The translations under genes and the position numbers were made by a program. A stretch of DNA of 64,000 bases from assembly GCF_019649055.1 (NCBI RefSeq), contig NW_026570229.1, positions 1,798,001-1,862,000 on the forward strand, written 5' to 3'. Origin of the DNA: Paramacrobiotus metropolitanus. Lineage: Eukaryota; Tardigrada; Eutardigrada; Parachela; Macrobiotidae. The notes under the pieces were generated by a model. The model did not search any database. It worked only from the letters and a program-made list of their open reading frames with translations, and was not told the DNA's origin. Below are positions 22,821 through 35,084 of this stretch, in pieces (within the stretch, counting starts at the first letter, position 1; each line of letters starts with the position of its first letter).

Positions 22821-25800
22821 TGTCTGTTATGTCTGTAATACTTATATGATTAGGAAGGGGTGGTACCTACCTGATACGAACGTCCGCCACGCCCACTCTG
22901 ACCCACCGCAAAAGTTTCCGTCATTAAAGCGGCCGGTACTAAATGTGACCTTACATTTGCAAATCTCAAGATTCATTGCGTTCAGCCGTATTCAAGAATT
23001 CGATGAACCGGCTGAACCGACCATCAGACCCGAAAACGAACTAGTGAACCTTTTTTCTCGCGTCAAATTATTTTGGGTAGCCAGCAAAGACTTTTTTCAA
23101 AAGGTCACCCGCCATAGTTATACACTATAAATGGTCACGTGACCACCGAATCTATGGTTAGGAAAGGTCACCCGGGTGACCTCTAACCGGTTTCTGACTC
23201 AGGAAGAAAAACTAATAGTACCTGTCCATAAAAAACAACGTTAAAGTTTGAAATTACCGAAACCTATTAAGCCACGCCCACAAACCCAGTTACATAGGTA
23301 ACACGCAACCACAAGTAGTGACCAACAAGTATTTCATACTATTCCTGCTCACAAAAACGTGACAAATCAAATAAAATAAAAATCTTTACCGTTACCAGTG
23401 AATTACTAGGTAACCGACCCTATGTCATGGTAACCACTGCAGTAACAGGTACCGTTACAACGGTGGTAGCTGATACTGATATCGTTTTGGTTACCGTTTT
23501 ATTAGTCACATTAGTAGCGGGCACCGCTACTAATTTAATAACGAAAACCTGTACTACCGCTATCATTGTAGTAACGGGTACCGTTATTAAAGTGGTAACG
23601 GGCACCGTTACCATGGTGACAACAAGTTACCAACAATGTTTACAGAGCAAACGATTGCTAGCGGCGTCGCAAACTAAGATAACGGCTTTGCAATCACAGC
23701 AGACTGTACGGGAAGTCAAATAGGGGTGCTTTGGACTTGGTTACATATGGTAACCATATATATTACAATGGTACCGCTACCGTTACCAAAGGTCATGGGG
23801 TTAGATACCAAAATCTTTTACTTTTTCGGACTCAGAAAGAGAAACTGATCAAAACCGTCCATAGAACACATAGTTTTGTGCCACCGGGCCATTTTCACTT
23901 AAACCCCGCCTTCGGACGATCAGGATTGGTCGGTGGGCGTTATTATGTCTGTAATACTTATATGATTAGGAAGGGGTGGTACCTACCTGATACGAACGTC
24001 CGCCACGCCCACTCTGACCCACCGCAAAAGTTTCCGTCATTAAAGCGGCCGGTACTAAATGTGACCTTACATTTGCAAATCTCAAGATTCATTGCGTTCA
24101 GCCGTATTCAAGAATTCGATGAACCGGCTGAACCGACCATCAGACCCGAAAACGAACTAGTGAACCTTTTTTCTCGCGTCAAATTATTTTGGGTAGCCAG
24201 CAAAGACATTTTTCAAAAGGTCACCCGCCATAGTTATACACTATAAATGGTCACGTGACCACCGAATCTATGGTTAGGAAAGGTCACCCGGGTGACCTCT
24301 AACCGGTTTCTGACTCAGGAAGAAAAACTAATAGTACCTGTCCATAAAAACAACGTTAAAGTTTGAAATTACCGAAACCTATTAAGCCACGCCCACAAAC
24401 CCAGTTACATAGGTAACACGCAACCACAAGTAGTGACCAACAAGTATTTCATACTATTCCTGCTCACAAAAACGTGACAAATCAAATAAAATAAAAATCT
24501 TTACCGTTACCAGTGAATTACTAGGTAACCGACCCTATGTCATGGTAACCACTGCAGTAACAGGTACCGTTACAACGGTGGTAGCTGATACTGATATCGT
24601 TTTGGTTACCGTTTTATTAGTCACATTAGTAGCGGGCACCGCTACTAATTTAATAACGAAAACCTGTACTACCGCTATCATTGTAGTAACGGGTACCGTT
24701 ATTAAAGTGGTAACGGGCACCGTTACCATGGTGACAACAAGTTACCAACAATGTTTACAGAGCAAACGATTGCTAGCGGCGTCGCAAACTAAGATAACGG
24801 CTTTGCAATCACAGCAGACTGTACGGGAAGTCAAATAGGGTGCTTTGGACTTGGTTACATATGGTAACCATATATATTACAATGGTACCGCTACCGTTAC
24901 CAAAGGTCATGGGGTTAGATACCAAAATCTTTTACTTTTTCGGACTCAGAAAGAGAAACTGATCAAAACCGTCCATAGAACACATAGTTTTTGTGCCACC
25001 GGGCCATTTTCACTTAAACCCCGCCTTCGGACGATCAGGATTGGTCGGTGGGCGTTATTATGTCTGTAATACTTATATGATTAGGAAGGGGTGGTACCTA
25101 CCTGATACGAACGTCCGCCACGCCCACTCTGACCCACCGCAAAAGTTTCCGTCATTAAAGCGGCCGGTACTAAATGTGACCTTACATTTGCAAATCTCAA
25201 GATTCATTGCGTTCAGCCGTATTCAAGAATTCGATGAACCGGCTGAACCGACCATCAGACCCGAAAACGAACTAGTGAACCTTTTTTCTCGCGTCAAATT
25301 ATTTTGGGTAGCCAGCAAAGACATTTTTTCAAAAGGTCACCCGCCATAGTTATACACTATAAATGGTCACGTGACCACCGAATCTATGGTTAGGAAAGGT
25401 CACCCGGGTGACCTCTAACCGGTTTCTGACTCAGGAAGAAAAACTAATAGTACCTGTCCATAAAAAACAACGTTAAAGTTTGAAATTACCGAAACCTATT
25501 AAGCCACGCCCACAAACCCAGTTACATAGGTAACACGCAACCACAAGTAGTGACCAACAAGTATTTCATACTATTCCTGCTCACAAAAACGTGACAAATC
25601 AAATAAAATAAAAATCTTTACCGTTACCAGTGAATTACTAGGTAACCGACCCTATGTCATGGTAACCACTGCAGTAACAGGTACCGTTACAACGGTGGTA
25701 GCTGATACTGATATCGTTTTGGTTACCGTTTTATTAGTCACATTAGTAGCGGGCACCGCTACTAATTTAATAACGAAAACCTGTACTACCGCTATCATTG

Positions 25801-28736
25801 TAGTAACGGGTACCGTTATTAAAGTGGTAACGGGCACCGTTACCATGGTGACAACAAGTTACCAACAATGTTTACAGAGCAAACGATTGCTAGCGGCGTC
25901 GCAAACTAAGATAACGGCTTTGCAATCACAGCAGACTGTACGGGAAGTCAAATAGGGTGCTTTGGACTTGGTTACATATGGTAACCATATATATTACAAT
26001 GGTACCGCTACCGTTACCAAAGGTCATGGGGTTAGATACCAAAATCTTTTACTTTTCGGACTCAGAAAGAGAAACTGATCAAAACCGTCCATAGAACACA
26101 TAGTTTTTGTGCCACCGGGCCATTTTCACTTAAACCCCGCCTTCGGACGATCAGGATTGGTCGGTGGGCGTTATTATGTCTGTAATACTTATATGATTAG
26201 GAAGGGGTGGTACCTACCTGATACGAACGTCCGCCACGCCCACTCTGACCCACCGCAAAAGTTTCCGTCATTAAAGCGGCCGGTACTAAATGTGACCTTA
26301 CATTTGCAAATCTCAAGATTCATTGCGTTCAGCCGTATTCAAGAATTCGATGAACCGGCTGAACCGACCATCAGACCCGAAAACGAACTAGTGAACCTTT
26401 TTTCTCGCGTCAAATTATTTTGGGTAGCCAGCAAAGACATTTTTCAAAAGGTCACCCGCCATAGTTATACACTATAAATGGTCACGTGACCACCGAATCT
26501 ATGGTTAGGAAAGGTCACCCGGGTGACCTCTAACCGGTTTCTGACTCAGGAAGAAAAACTAATAGTACCTGTCCATAAAAAACAACGTTAAAGTTTGAAA
26601 TTACCGAAACCTATTAAGCCACGCCCACAAACCCAGTTACATAGGTAACACGCAACCACAAGTAGTGACCAACAAGTATTTCATACTATTCCTGCTCACA
26701 AAAACGTGACAAATCAAATAAAATAAAAATCTTTACCGTTACCAGTGAATTACTAGGTAACCGACCTATGTCATGGTAACCACTGCAGTAACAGGTACCG
26801 TTACAACGGTGGTAGCTGATACTGATATCGTTTTGGTTACCGTTTTATTAGTCACATTAGTAGCGGGCACCGCTACTAATTTAATAACGAAAACCTGTAC
26901 TACCGCTATCATTGTAGTAACGGGTACCGTTATTAAAGTGGTAACGGGCACCGTTACCATGGTGACAACATGTTACCAACAATGTTTACAGAGCAAACGA
27001 TTGCTAGCGGCGTCGCAAACTAAGATAACGGCTTTGCAATCACAGCAGACTGTACGGGAAGTCAAATAGGGTGCTTTGGACTTGGTTACATATGGTAACC
27101 ATATATATTACAATGGTACCGCTACCGTTACCAAAGGTCATGGGGTTAGATACCAAAATCTTTTACTTTTTCGGACTCAGAAAGAGAAACTGATCAAAAC
27201 CGTCCATAGAACACATAGTTTTTGTGCCACCGGGCCATTTTCACTTAAACCCCGCCTTCGGACGATCAGGATTGGTCGGTGGGCGTTATTATTTACTTTT
27301 GAACTCAGGAAGAGAAACTGATCAAAATGGTCCATAAAACGGATAGTTTTTGTGCCACCGGGCCATTTTCACTTAAACCCCGCCTTCGGACGATCCGGAT
27401 TGGTCGGTGGGCGTTATTATGTCTGTTATGTCTGTAATACTTATATGATTAGGAAGGGGTGGTACCTACCTGATACGAACGTCCGCCACGCCCACTCTGA
27501 CCCACCGCAAAAGTTTCCGTCATTAAAGCGGCCGGTACTAAATGTGACCTTACATTTGCAAATCTCAAGATTCATTGCGTTCAGCCGTATTCAAGAATTC
27601 GATGAACCGGCTGAACCGACCATCAGACCCGAAAACGAACTAGTGAACCTTTTTTCTCGCGTCAAATTATTTTGGGTAGCCAGCAAAGACATTTTTTCAA
27701 AAGGTCACCCGCCATAGTTATACACTATAAATGGTCACGTGACCACCGAATCTATGGTTAGGAAAGGTCACCCGGGTGACCTCTAACCGGTTTCTGACTC
27801 AGGAAGAAAAACTAATAGTACCTGTCCATAAAAAACAACGTTAAAGTTTGAAATTACCGAAACCTATTAAGCCACGCCCACAAACCCAGTTACATAGGTA
27901 ACACGTAACCAGAAAAACTAATACATCCTGTCTATCCAAAACGGCGTTCAAATCTAAAATTACCAAAACCCTCTAAGCCACGCCCACTAACCCAGTTACG
28001 TAGGTAACACGTAACCACAAGAAGTGACCAAGAAGTATTTCACACTATTTCTGCTCAGAAAAGCGTGGCAAATCAAATAAAATAAAAATCTTAAGCGTTA
28101 CAAGTGAATTACTAGGTAACCGACCATATGTCATGGTAACCACTGCGGTAACAAGTACCGTTACAACGGTGGTAGCTGATACTGCTATCATTTGGTACCC
28201 GTTTTAGTAGTTACATTAGTAGCGGGTACCGCAACTAATTTAATAACGAATTAGTACAACAGTGATAGCGGTACCGCTATCACTGTAGTAACGGGTACCG
28301 TTATTATAGTGGTAACGGGCACCGTTACCATGGTGGTAACGGTTACCAACAAAGTTAACAGAGCAAACTGTTGCAAACAGCGTCGCAAATGAAGCTAACG
28401 ACTTGGCAATCACAGCAGACTGTGTGGGAAGTCAAATAGGGGTGCTTTGGACTTGGTAACATATGGTAACCATATATATTACAATGGTAACGCTACCGTT
28501 ACCAAAGGTCATGGGGTCAGATATCGAAATCTTTTATTTTTTTGAACTCAGGAAGAGAAACTGATCAAAATGGTCCATAAAACGGATAGTTTTTGTGCCA
28601 CCGGGCCATTTTCACTTAAACCCCGCCTTCGGACGATCCGGATTGGTCGGTGGGCGTTATTATGTCTGTTATGTCTGTAATACTTATATGATTAGGAAGG
28701 GGTGGTACCTACCTGATACGAACGTCCGCCACGCCT
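22821..28736. repeat. Tandem array B, five to six units of 1115-1252 bp related to array A
   Basis: The landmark GTCTGTAATACTTATATGAT recurs at 22831, 23947, 25062, 26178, 27430 and 28673, giving spacings of 1116, 1115, 1116, 1252 and 1243. The first units are almost identical. The unit ending near 27430 carries a 136-bp duplication of its end (27291-27418 repeats 27160-27290), and the last unit is diverged. The first third of each unit is homologous to array A, while the GC-rich subrepeats are replaced by about 200 bp crowded with GGTAAC/GTTACC and GGTACC words that is open on both strands. The perfect palindrome GGTCACCCGGGTGACC occurs in each unit (first at 23166). Confidence 0.88.
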
Positions 28737-29170
28737 GGTTTACTTGGGCAGCACTGGGACGTACGACTCGGTACCGTTATAACAATAATGCTCATGAGAC
28801 TCCAATATACGCAGGAGATGGTATTCAACGGTTTTGCACTTTTTTAATAGCGGAGTTTTCAAAACGAATAAAAACTGTAAAATTGGACAATGTTTGGTTT
28901 GCCTGGGTAGTACCGAGACGTACTGCTCGGTACCGTTATAACAATGATGCTCATGAAATTTGGTTATACGCATGGGACGCTTTTCAACCGCTTTTCAGTT
29001 TTTGTTTAGCAATGTCTCTAAACTTGATTGAATTTGGAAACTGTTGTATGTCCGAGTTTTTTGGAGTGTGCCGGGACGTAACACTCAGTAACCGTTGTAA
29101 CGAGCTCGTTACCAACATGTTACCTGTGCAAATCTGTCAAATGAATACAAGTAGTTGTTTAATTTAGATA
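28737..29170. repeat. Two copies of a roughly 180-bp unit at the end of array B
   Basis: TGGTTT(A/G)C(T)TGGG...GACGTAC(G/T)(A/G)CTCGGTACCGTTATAACAAT(A/G)ATGCTCATGA occurs at about 28737 and 28909. It breaks the array B unit after ACGCC. A third, weaker version (GTGCCGGGACGTAACACTCAGTAACCGTTGTAAC) follows near 29066. Confidence 0.6.
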
Positions 29171-29396
29171 AAGAAAGTACTTCTCATGTCAGTAATACTG
29201 ATATACTGCAAAGTACTTCGCTGCATTACTTGATACATAACCACCAAATTGCTTTATACTAAAGGAATACTGCTTGGCCAATCGTTGTGTTCAAAACAAT
29301 AACTCAACTGGAGTGCTCATATTTTTTAATAGAGAACCCAACCGAATAAACGGCTACAGCGTATGCACTTTGAGATCCCAGGAGATATCACTCGGA

Positions 29397-29622
29397 AGTT
29401 TCAGTACGCATGGGATGCACCAATGATTGAGCGGAACATTGCCATTCTTATGTCTAGTACAAAAGGAAACAAACGTAACAGGGCTGTCTTGCTGGCTGCA
29501 CTAAACAAAGACTCTGGAGCCTGGTTGAATGCGTTGCCCGCTCCGTGTCTGGGAACATTCCCTACAAACGACGATGTGCGAATAGGTATCGCATTGCTGT
29601 TTAAAATAAGAAAACCAAAAAA
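29397..29622 (+). pseudogene. Fragment of a reverse-transcriptase-bearing element
   Basis: The frame reads QYAWDAP..., then RAVLLAALNKDSGAWLNALP, then DDVRIGIALLFKIR. This matches the region downstream of the reverse transcriptase that I know from widespread invertebrate RT proteins (pattern WD.P...RA.LLA....SGAWL.ALP...LG...D...RIA..LR.G). Only about 75 residues remain, without the RT catalytic region. The sequence downstream is AT-rich and unrelated. It is a dead fragment of the same family as 51997-52359 and 63628-64000. Confidence 0.65.
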
Positions 29623-29879
29623 CGTAATACTGCCAAAACTATGTAGTTTAATTTTGATAACTTTCGTTGTTTTGTTTAATTGCTGTAATTTTTCTCATTT
29701 GTATTCCTTTTTGTTTTTTGTCAAAATTCTGTGTTCATTCAAAAAATTTTACATTGTTCGCAGAATAAAAATGGCAACCAGTTATATTTGGAACCAAAAC
29801 ATATCAACACAGAATTTCAATCGGAAACATGTCCTGTTTTTTCTAGAAATCTGTCGATTACGCATTAACACGGAGTAAT

Positions 29880-30600
29880 CATTTAAAGGATAAAATTATA
29901 TTTTCCCGAACAAATCAATAGAAAATGACTAATGGGCCACCTGCTGACGGTCTACAGTATTACAGACAATCGTATGCACCGGAGGTGCATAACTTACGAG
30001 GCCACGCTGTCGGCCGCAGTCTACTTGTAATTACAGTATATTTATAAATACATCATATACATACATATACATACATATAAATACACATAAAAACATAAAT
30101 ATTTTTTACTAGTAGTAACGCGTACCCCATGTTATTATTTGTACCTTTACGTCAGAAATTACGGGTTAAGCTTGTACACATTCTAGCAGTTCAGCATATA
30201 ACAGCCAACTCCGAACCGGCATCGATCGATGCCACGAAGGGGACACTATTAACCCGTCTATAGCGTCCCATTACCATCCGCGTCCAACACAGTGTATTTG
30301 CCTACTCAACTGGATTATCGACGGTTCCATACACCCGGCACCGCGATCAATAACAGGCGATGAATCATATATACCGAGCATATTGCCGGTGCAGTGGAAG
30401 TATACATGACGCAGCGATGCGCCATACGCTGTGTACATGGATGCGTGTATACATTGCATGGCTCATCCAGTTGCGGAGAAGTGTTCTTAAGGAGCGCGCT
30501 GATTGTGATTCCCATCTGCATACTGATTATCCAGTTTCGTGGTTCAGGGTGAGAATCGTGGAAAAATCTCCATACAACGCTCGTCAAGGATCCGTCTGCT
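29880..30600. other. No recognisable gene
   Basis: A microsatellite-like CATACATATA tract lies at 30040-30090, and a short MITE-related motif (AAATTACGGGTTAAGCTTGT) at about 30157-30176. No coding exon can be supported. Confidence 0.4.
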
Positions 30601-30639
30601 GTTCCACTTTGGCGATCTGCTTGAAAAGCCAGTTTTCAT

Positions 30640-30737
30640 TTGATATCTAACGTTCCTCCCGATCATTTCTACTGTCTGCTGCGGTTTTATACGCTGATTG
30701 CCCAGGCTGATTGTGTCTCTACGCTGCATTTTGCCAA
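30640..30737 (+). promoter_or_regulatory. Possible 5' non-coding exon of the PH-like gene
   Basis: A strong donor (CCAA|GTAAGTAG) stands at 30737/30738 after a non-ATG stretch, and a good acceptor (CCCTTTTTAG) ends at 31520, 37 nt before the ATG at 31558. This would be a 5' leader exon with a 783-nt intron. It is inferred from splice signals only. Confidence 0.35.
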
Positions 30738-30839
30738 GTAAGTAGATACCGTGAAACGCTAGGGTTTGGTTCGAAGTTTGGATAATTTTGCCTTTTAAAC
30801 GTCAATTTTCAAGAACTTAGGACTGGTTTTTAATGAGGT

Positions 30840-31330
30840 AAAAGTTTTACTGGGATTTTTAGTCTCGAACAGCATACGCATTTCTTTTAGACGGAACAAT
30901 TTTCCACGATTTAAATTCGTTAAAAAATCGTTTATTATTCGCGGGTTTTTTAGCTCGCAATTGCGAGGAGCATATTCGCCTTTCTTTTTCGCACAAAAAT
31001 TTTCCTTGATTTAATCCAACTCAAAACATTCTTTTTCTTGTGGATCTTTTATTTCTTGAGCAGCGTAAAAATAATTTCTTCGGGCGGAAAACGTTTCTCA
31101 CGCGTTAATCCAGTCTGGAACATCAAAGTATGTTTTATTTAAACATTTTTAAATCCCCCAGGAGGGTCATTTTTTTAGGCGGAGAAATTTTCCCAAGCTT
31201 TGATTCAGTCGGAAAAATTTTATGTGCAGGTTTTTTTAGTTTTCGAATAGGATATCAACAGTTTTATGGGTGGAGAAATTTTCCCACGCGTTAGTTCAGT
31301 GGGAACAACTTTTAATTTGTTTTTTGTTGT
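30840..31330. repeat. Decayed tandem repeats of about 100 bp within a 5' intron
   Basis: The phrase GGCGGAGAAATTTTCCCAnGC, TTnAnTCAGTCnGGAA and GGnTTTTTTAG(T/C)T recurs about five times, best at 31178-31250 and 31265-31330. It is non-coding and decays towards 30840. Confidence 0.5.
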
Positions 31331-31557
31331 TTCGACTTTTCTTGCATCGTCACGGCAACGTAAAACGCCGATTTTACCAAAAACTATCTGTATGAGAATT
31401 CGAAAGGAAAATTATTTTAAAAAAATATATTGTAGAAGTAACTTTATTCAGCAATATATATTTGAAAGGAAATCAATTTTAAAAAAAAACATCAAACTTG
31501 TATAAAATATCCCTTTTTAGACAGGTTCGTCATTACATAACCCAAAACCGCAGTAAC

Positions 31558-33813
31558 ATGCCCGTAGCGGTGGCGAAACCCATTAACCCCGGCTGGGAAC
31601 GCAGCAGCCACGCCTCCAACACCTTCCACATCACGGAAGTGATCCCCGCGGGCGGGGTCCGGGCGGAAATCCCCAGCATCCTGGCCAAGACCAAGGAGGG
31701 CCAGGCCCTCCTGGGATCCACCGTCACCAAGGTGACCACCACCCACACCTCCACCAAGATCATCACCACGCGTATGGCCGTTGGGGATGACACGGAAATT
31801 GCGCGCATTATCGACACCAAGGGTATGTATAGTATCATAGACGCTAATGCACTGTTGGCTGAAAACAGCACATTAATCACCGTTTGACTGATCCCGCGCG
31901 CGCGGCGCTAATCGGTTAATTAATCGTCAGCTGGGTGGGTTCCCACTTCCGGGTGCGTCTGCGACCCGCTGAAATGCACAAAATTATTGCACAACATTTT
32001 TAACGGTTGCGTGCTGTAGAAAAATACAATCCTGTACGTTAAAAATTGTCAGAAAAAAGAAAAATTAAAATGACAGCATTTATATAAATTATAAAATTTG
32101 TAAAATATAGTTTTCCAAATACCAAATAAATTTGCGCTATACATTTTAATCAGTAGTTATAAATGTGAATCATTTCGTTAGCCTGCTCAATAAGTAAACT
32201 AAAGCAAACTTACTTTATGGTGAATTTTGTAATACTTAATTTACATAATATAATACTTAATATTGCAATTGATTTACACGTAGAATTGAGTTACCTCGTG
32301 TTTCCAGTAAAGCTTTCAGATTGTTTTGTTGAACTTTCTTAAAAATTTTAAAAATGGCCAGCTCGTCAAAAAAAGCGTTTTAGAAAAATAATAAATATTT
32401 TATAATTTCAAAAATATTATATTTTCAGCGATGCAAATTGCTCCGACGCTGCCGGTGGATCTGGATGAGAGCGCCGCGAAGGACGTCACCGACGGGAGCG
32501 ACGGGCGCAAAGTGAGTTTCCCGCAAGACACACTGCAGTCGGCACGGGATTCCACTTCGACGGCCACCCAGGCCGTGCTGTTTTCGGGACGGCTATTGAA
32601 GAACGGCTTCCGGCTGTTCAAGAACAACTGGCATCCCGTCGACGCGGTGATTACACGGGACGGGGTGCTGGAATGGACGAATGCCGACGCCAAGGATCAT
32701 TCGCATAGTATTAACCTGAAGGAGCTCCCGGCTGGATTCGTCGTTCTCGGTCAAGCCTGCTTAGGTAAGCCATAGTAATTTTATAATAGTTATTTAACAG
32801 ACGTTTTACGCAGTGAGAAAACATATATAGAAATTTAAAAAAATAACGGCATAAGCAAGAAAATAATTCTAAAGAAGAATTTTAAAGACTGCAGTATTGT
32901 GGACCTCCCGAGAATTTATGAAGTTATAAAATTATGAACCTATTTAAAAAGTGTAGAAATATTACGAAAAATACGCGGCAGTTTAAAATATTATGTTTAC
33001 ATTTTAAATTCAATCTAAAATAATCTTAAAAATTAAAAAAATCAAATTTAAAAAACATACGCACAATAAGTTTTAAAAATACAAACTTAAAAAAACAAAA
33101 ATTAAATAAGAAAGCGTTTTTCAAAAGAACTATTTAAAATTTGTTTAAATAAATACAGTTAGCTGGAGATTGTTTTCTACATTTAAGAATAAATCAAAAT
33201 AATTTTCAAAAAAATAAATAAAAATAAATAAGCTTGAAGAAGTAGACACATTTCTTTGCAAAGAAGTTTAGGTTTTTGTACTGTGATTTGCGTAATTGTA
33301 GCTGGTTTTAAATTTCCAGACATTCCAGCGTATCTCAGCCCGAAACTGCCGCGCGGTCTCAACTCGGAACACCTGGCGGCCATCGCCCAACGCACCCCCA
33401 AGAACAAACTGAAAACCTACTGGTTCCGCCTGGAATCCGACGACGAGATGACCCGTTTCAAGACGGCGCTGGTGCAGATCGTCGGTACCCATCTCCTGCA
33501 ACAGACCGGACCGGAAGTGCGCAAACTCTGGACCAACCCGGAGATCACCATCACACCGCCGCCCCCGGACGTCGCCGCCACGACGGTCATCCCGGCGGTG
33601 GCGCGCGGCTCCACGGCCTTCCAGCACGCGCAGGTCCTGGCGCCCATCACCGACACGGAGACCCCCGAGGAGGAGGTCAAGGTCAAGCAGCGCCCCGACA
33701 CCCGCGTGGTGGCCGACGAGATCATCTCCGAGACGCGCCGGCAGGTGGAGACGCCGCGCAAGCGGAATATGACGGCTAAGGAGGCGTTCTTTGCGCAGCA
33801 CGACAGCCGTTAG
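31558..33813 (+). CDS. PH-like domain protein, 364 aa
   Basis: Three exons, 31558-31822, 32429-32764 and 33320-33813, join in frame; both introns are phase 1 with good signals. Residues about 136-258 read as a pleckstrin-homology fold split by intron 2: FSGRLLKNGFRLFKNNW opens the barrel, LEWTNADAKDHSHSINLKEL is the middle, and TYWFRLESDDEMTRFKTAL is the last strand plus C-terminal helix. PH domains commonly bind phosphoinositides or proteins at membranes; the ligand is not predictable. The N-terminus has a Thr-rich segment (VTKVTTTHTSTKIITTRM). After the PH domain come a Pro-rich stretch (PPPPD) and a charged, likely helical tail (residues 300-364). There is no signal peptide, so it is probably intracellular. 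Exons are GC-rich and introns AT-rich. Confidence 0.78.
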
Positions 33814-34625
33814 AAAATAGAAAGGTCACAGTTTCGCGAAACTAGTTTACTCAGTTTTCTGGAGTGTATTATGTTTTCCGCAACATTTTTATACGAGTGC
33901 ACGTGTCCTGGTTGCCATGTTTGAACCTCATTTTTCTATGGTATTATTTGGTTTTCTAGATCTTGGTTAAGGTTGGAACAGTGCTTTTATGAATGGTGCT
34001 GTTGTCCGCTTTGCGCCATAATCATCGAGCTTATTACTCAATACTCGTAGTTATTATTCAGTTATCATCATTTTTACCCACACTGCTGTGCAGTAATTAT
34101 GTTTTGCAACATGCCTCTTGTTCCGTGAATTTTTGCAAAATCCAATGTTTTATGTGACTATAAAAATTTGCTGCGACTATAAAATTTGATTATAATATGC
34201 GTTGTTTACGGTAGAGCAGATATCGACAGATACAAATACATAATAGCACTGATGCGTACAACTGTTGCATGGTGTACGCTACCGTAAAATGTATAAAAGT
34301 TCAAATCTTCTTTAAATCGACTTATTTCAAGCACGCCGCACGGGTACAAACCATGTACTCGTAAGCACTTACTCATACAACGTACAGTACATCATTAATA
34401 TTCCACTCGGAGGTAGCGAGTGGTGCAAAAGTAATCGCATAATATTGATGACCATTACTATTCGAAACTGGTGGTCTTACACGTTGTACAAATTCTATTG
34501 CTACAATATGATAGGTATTAGGTGCACTGGTTCAACGCATTCTGAATAAAAAAATTTGTTGGAGTTTGTCATGCTGCATAATTACTATTTCTGCGTACGG
34601 ATAGCTGGATAAGTGATAACGATAA
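33814..34625. other. Intergenic, 3' flank of the PH-like gene
   Basis: No gene was recognised. The sequence is AT-rich with no long repeat. Confidence 0.4.
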
Positions 34626-34629
34626 CAGT

Positions 34630-34820
34630 TACTACGAGGACATTTGGGTGCTGTGAACATACCCTGCACGATTAGGCTGCGATGAACAGCCGGCTAAATT
34701 TATAGCCGTTTGCATTCAGACTGTGATAACAGTAGCGTTGCGAGCTACGGCTAACCAGCTGTTCATCGCAGCCTAATCGTGCAGGGTATGTTCACAGCAC
34801 CCAAATGTCCTCGTATAGTA
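34630..34820. repeat. Inverted repeat with about 61-bp arms
   Basis: 34630-34690 (TACTACGAGGACATTTGGGT...GATGAACAGC) is the reverse complement of 34758-34820, with one or two extra bases near the outer end of the right arm. The 67-base spacer holds its own small palindrome (CGGCTAAATTTATAGCCG). It looks like a foldback/MITE element. A partial 5S rRNA copy lies 70 bases further on. Confidence 0.88.
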
Positions 34821-34890
34821 CCTGCAGTCTTGTACTACCGAGTTATAGGCTTTAAAAGCGTCCACGCAACATGCAGTTAAGAAAACAAAA

Positions 34891-34960
34891 AGTCTACAAC
34901 ACCCGGTGTTCCCAAGCGGTCACCCATCCAAGTACTAACCGGGCCCGACGTAGGTGATCT
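34891..34960 (-). pseudogene. 5S rRNA pseudogene, 3' part only
   Basis: Read on the minus strand, GTCGGGCCCGGTTAGTACTT, GGATGGGTGACCGC, TTGGGAACACCGGGTGTTGTA are the conserved second half of animal 5S rRNA (internal promoter C box and 3' stem). A short T run follows, as at a real pol III gene end. The first half is missing, and about 11 nt seem deleted in the A-box region (GATCACC joins TACGTCGGG directly). A functional 5S gene is therefore excluded; a 5S-derived short retroelement remains possible. Confidence 0.8.
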
Positions 34961-35084
34961 TGAAACCCGGCACCATTAACCAATCCATTTTATCATTTTC
35001 CAAACTTTTAATAATAATAAAAGACGTTCAGCCTCAACACCATCAATTTGTTATCGGATTATTAGATGCTGCATATCGGAGAAG

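Noticed and set aside
23420-27069. Repeated 98-codon and 64-codon Val/Thr-rich frames
   Set aside because: They appear on both strands from self-complementary GTAAC words within the satellite unit, with no start context or domain.
33268-33801. 177-codon frame antisense to exon 3 of the PH-like gene
   Set aside because: It is the shadow of a GC-rich coding exon; the sense strand carries the recognisable domain.
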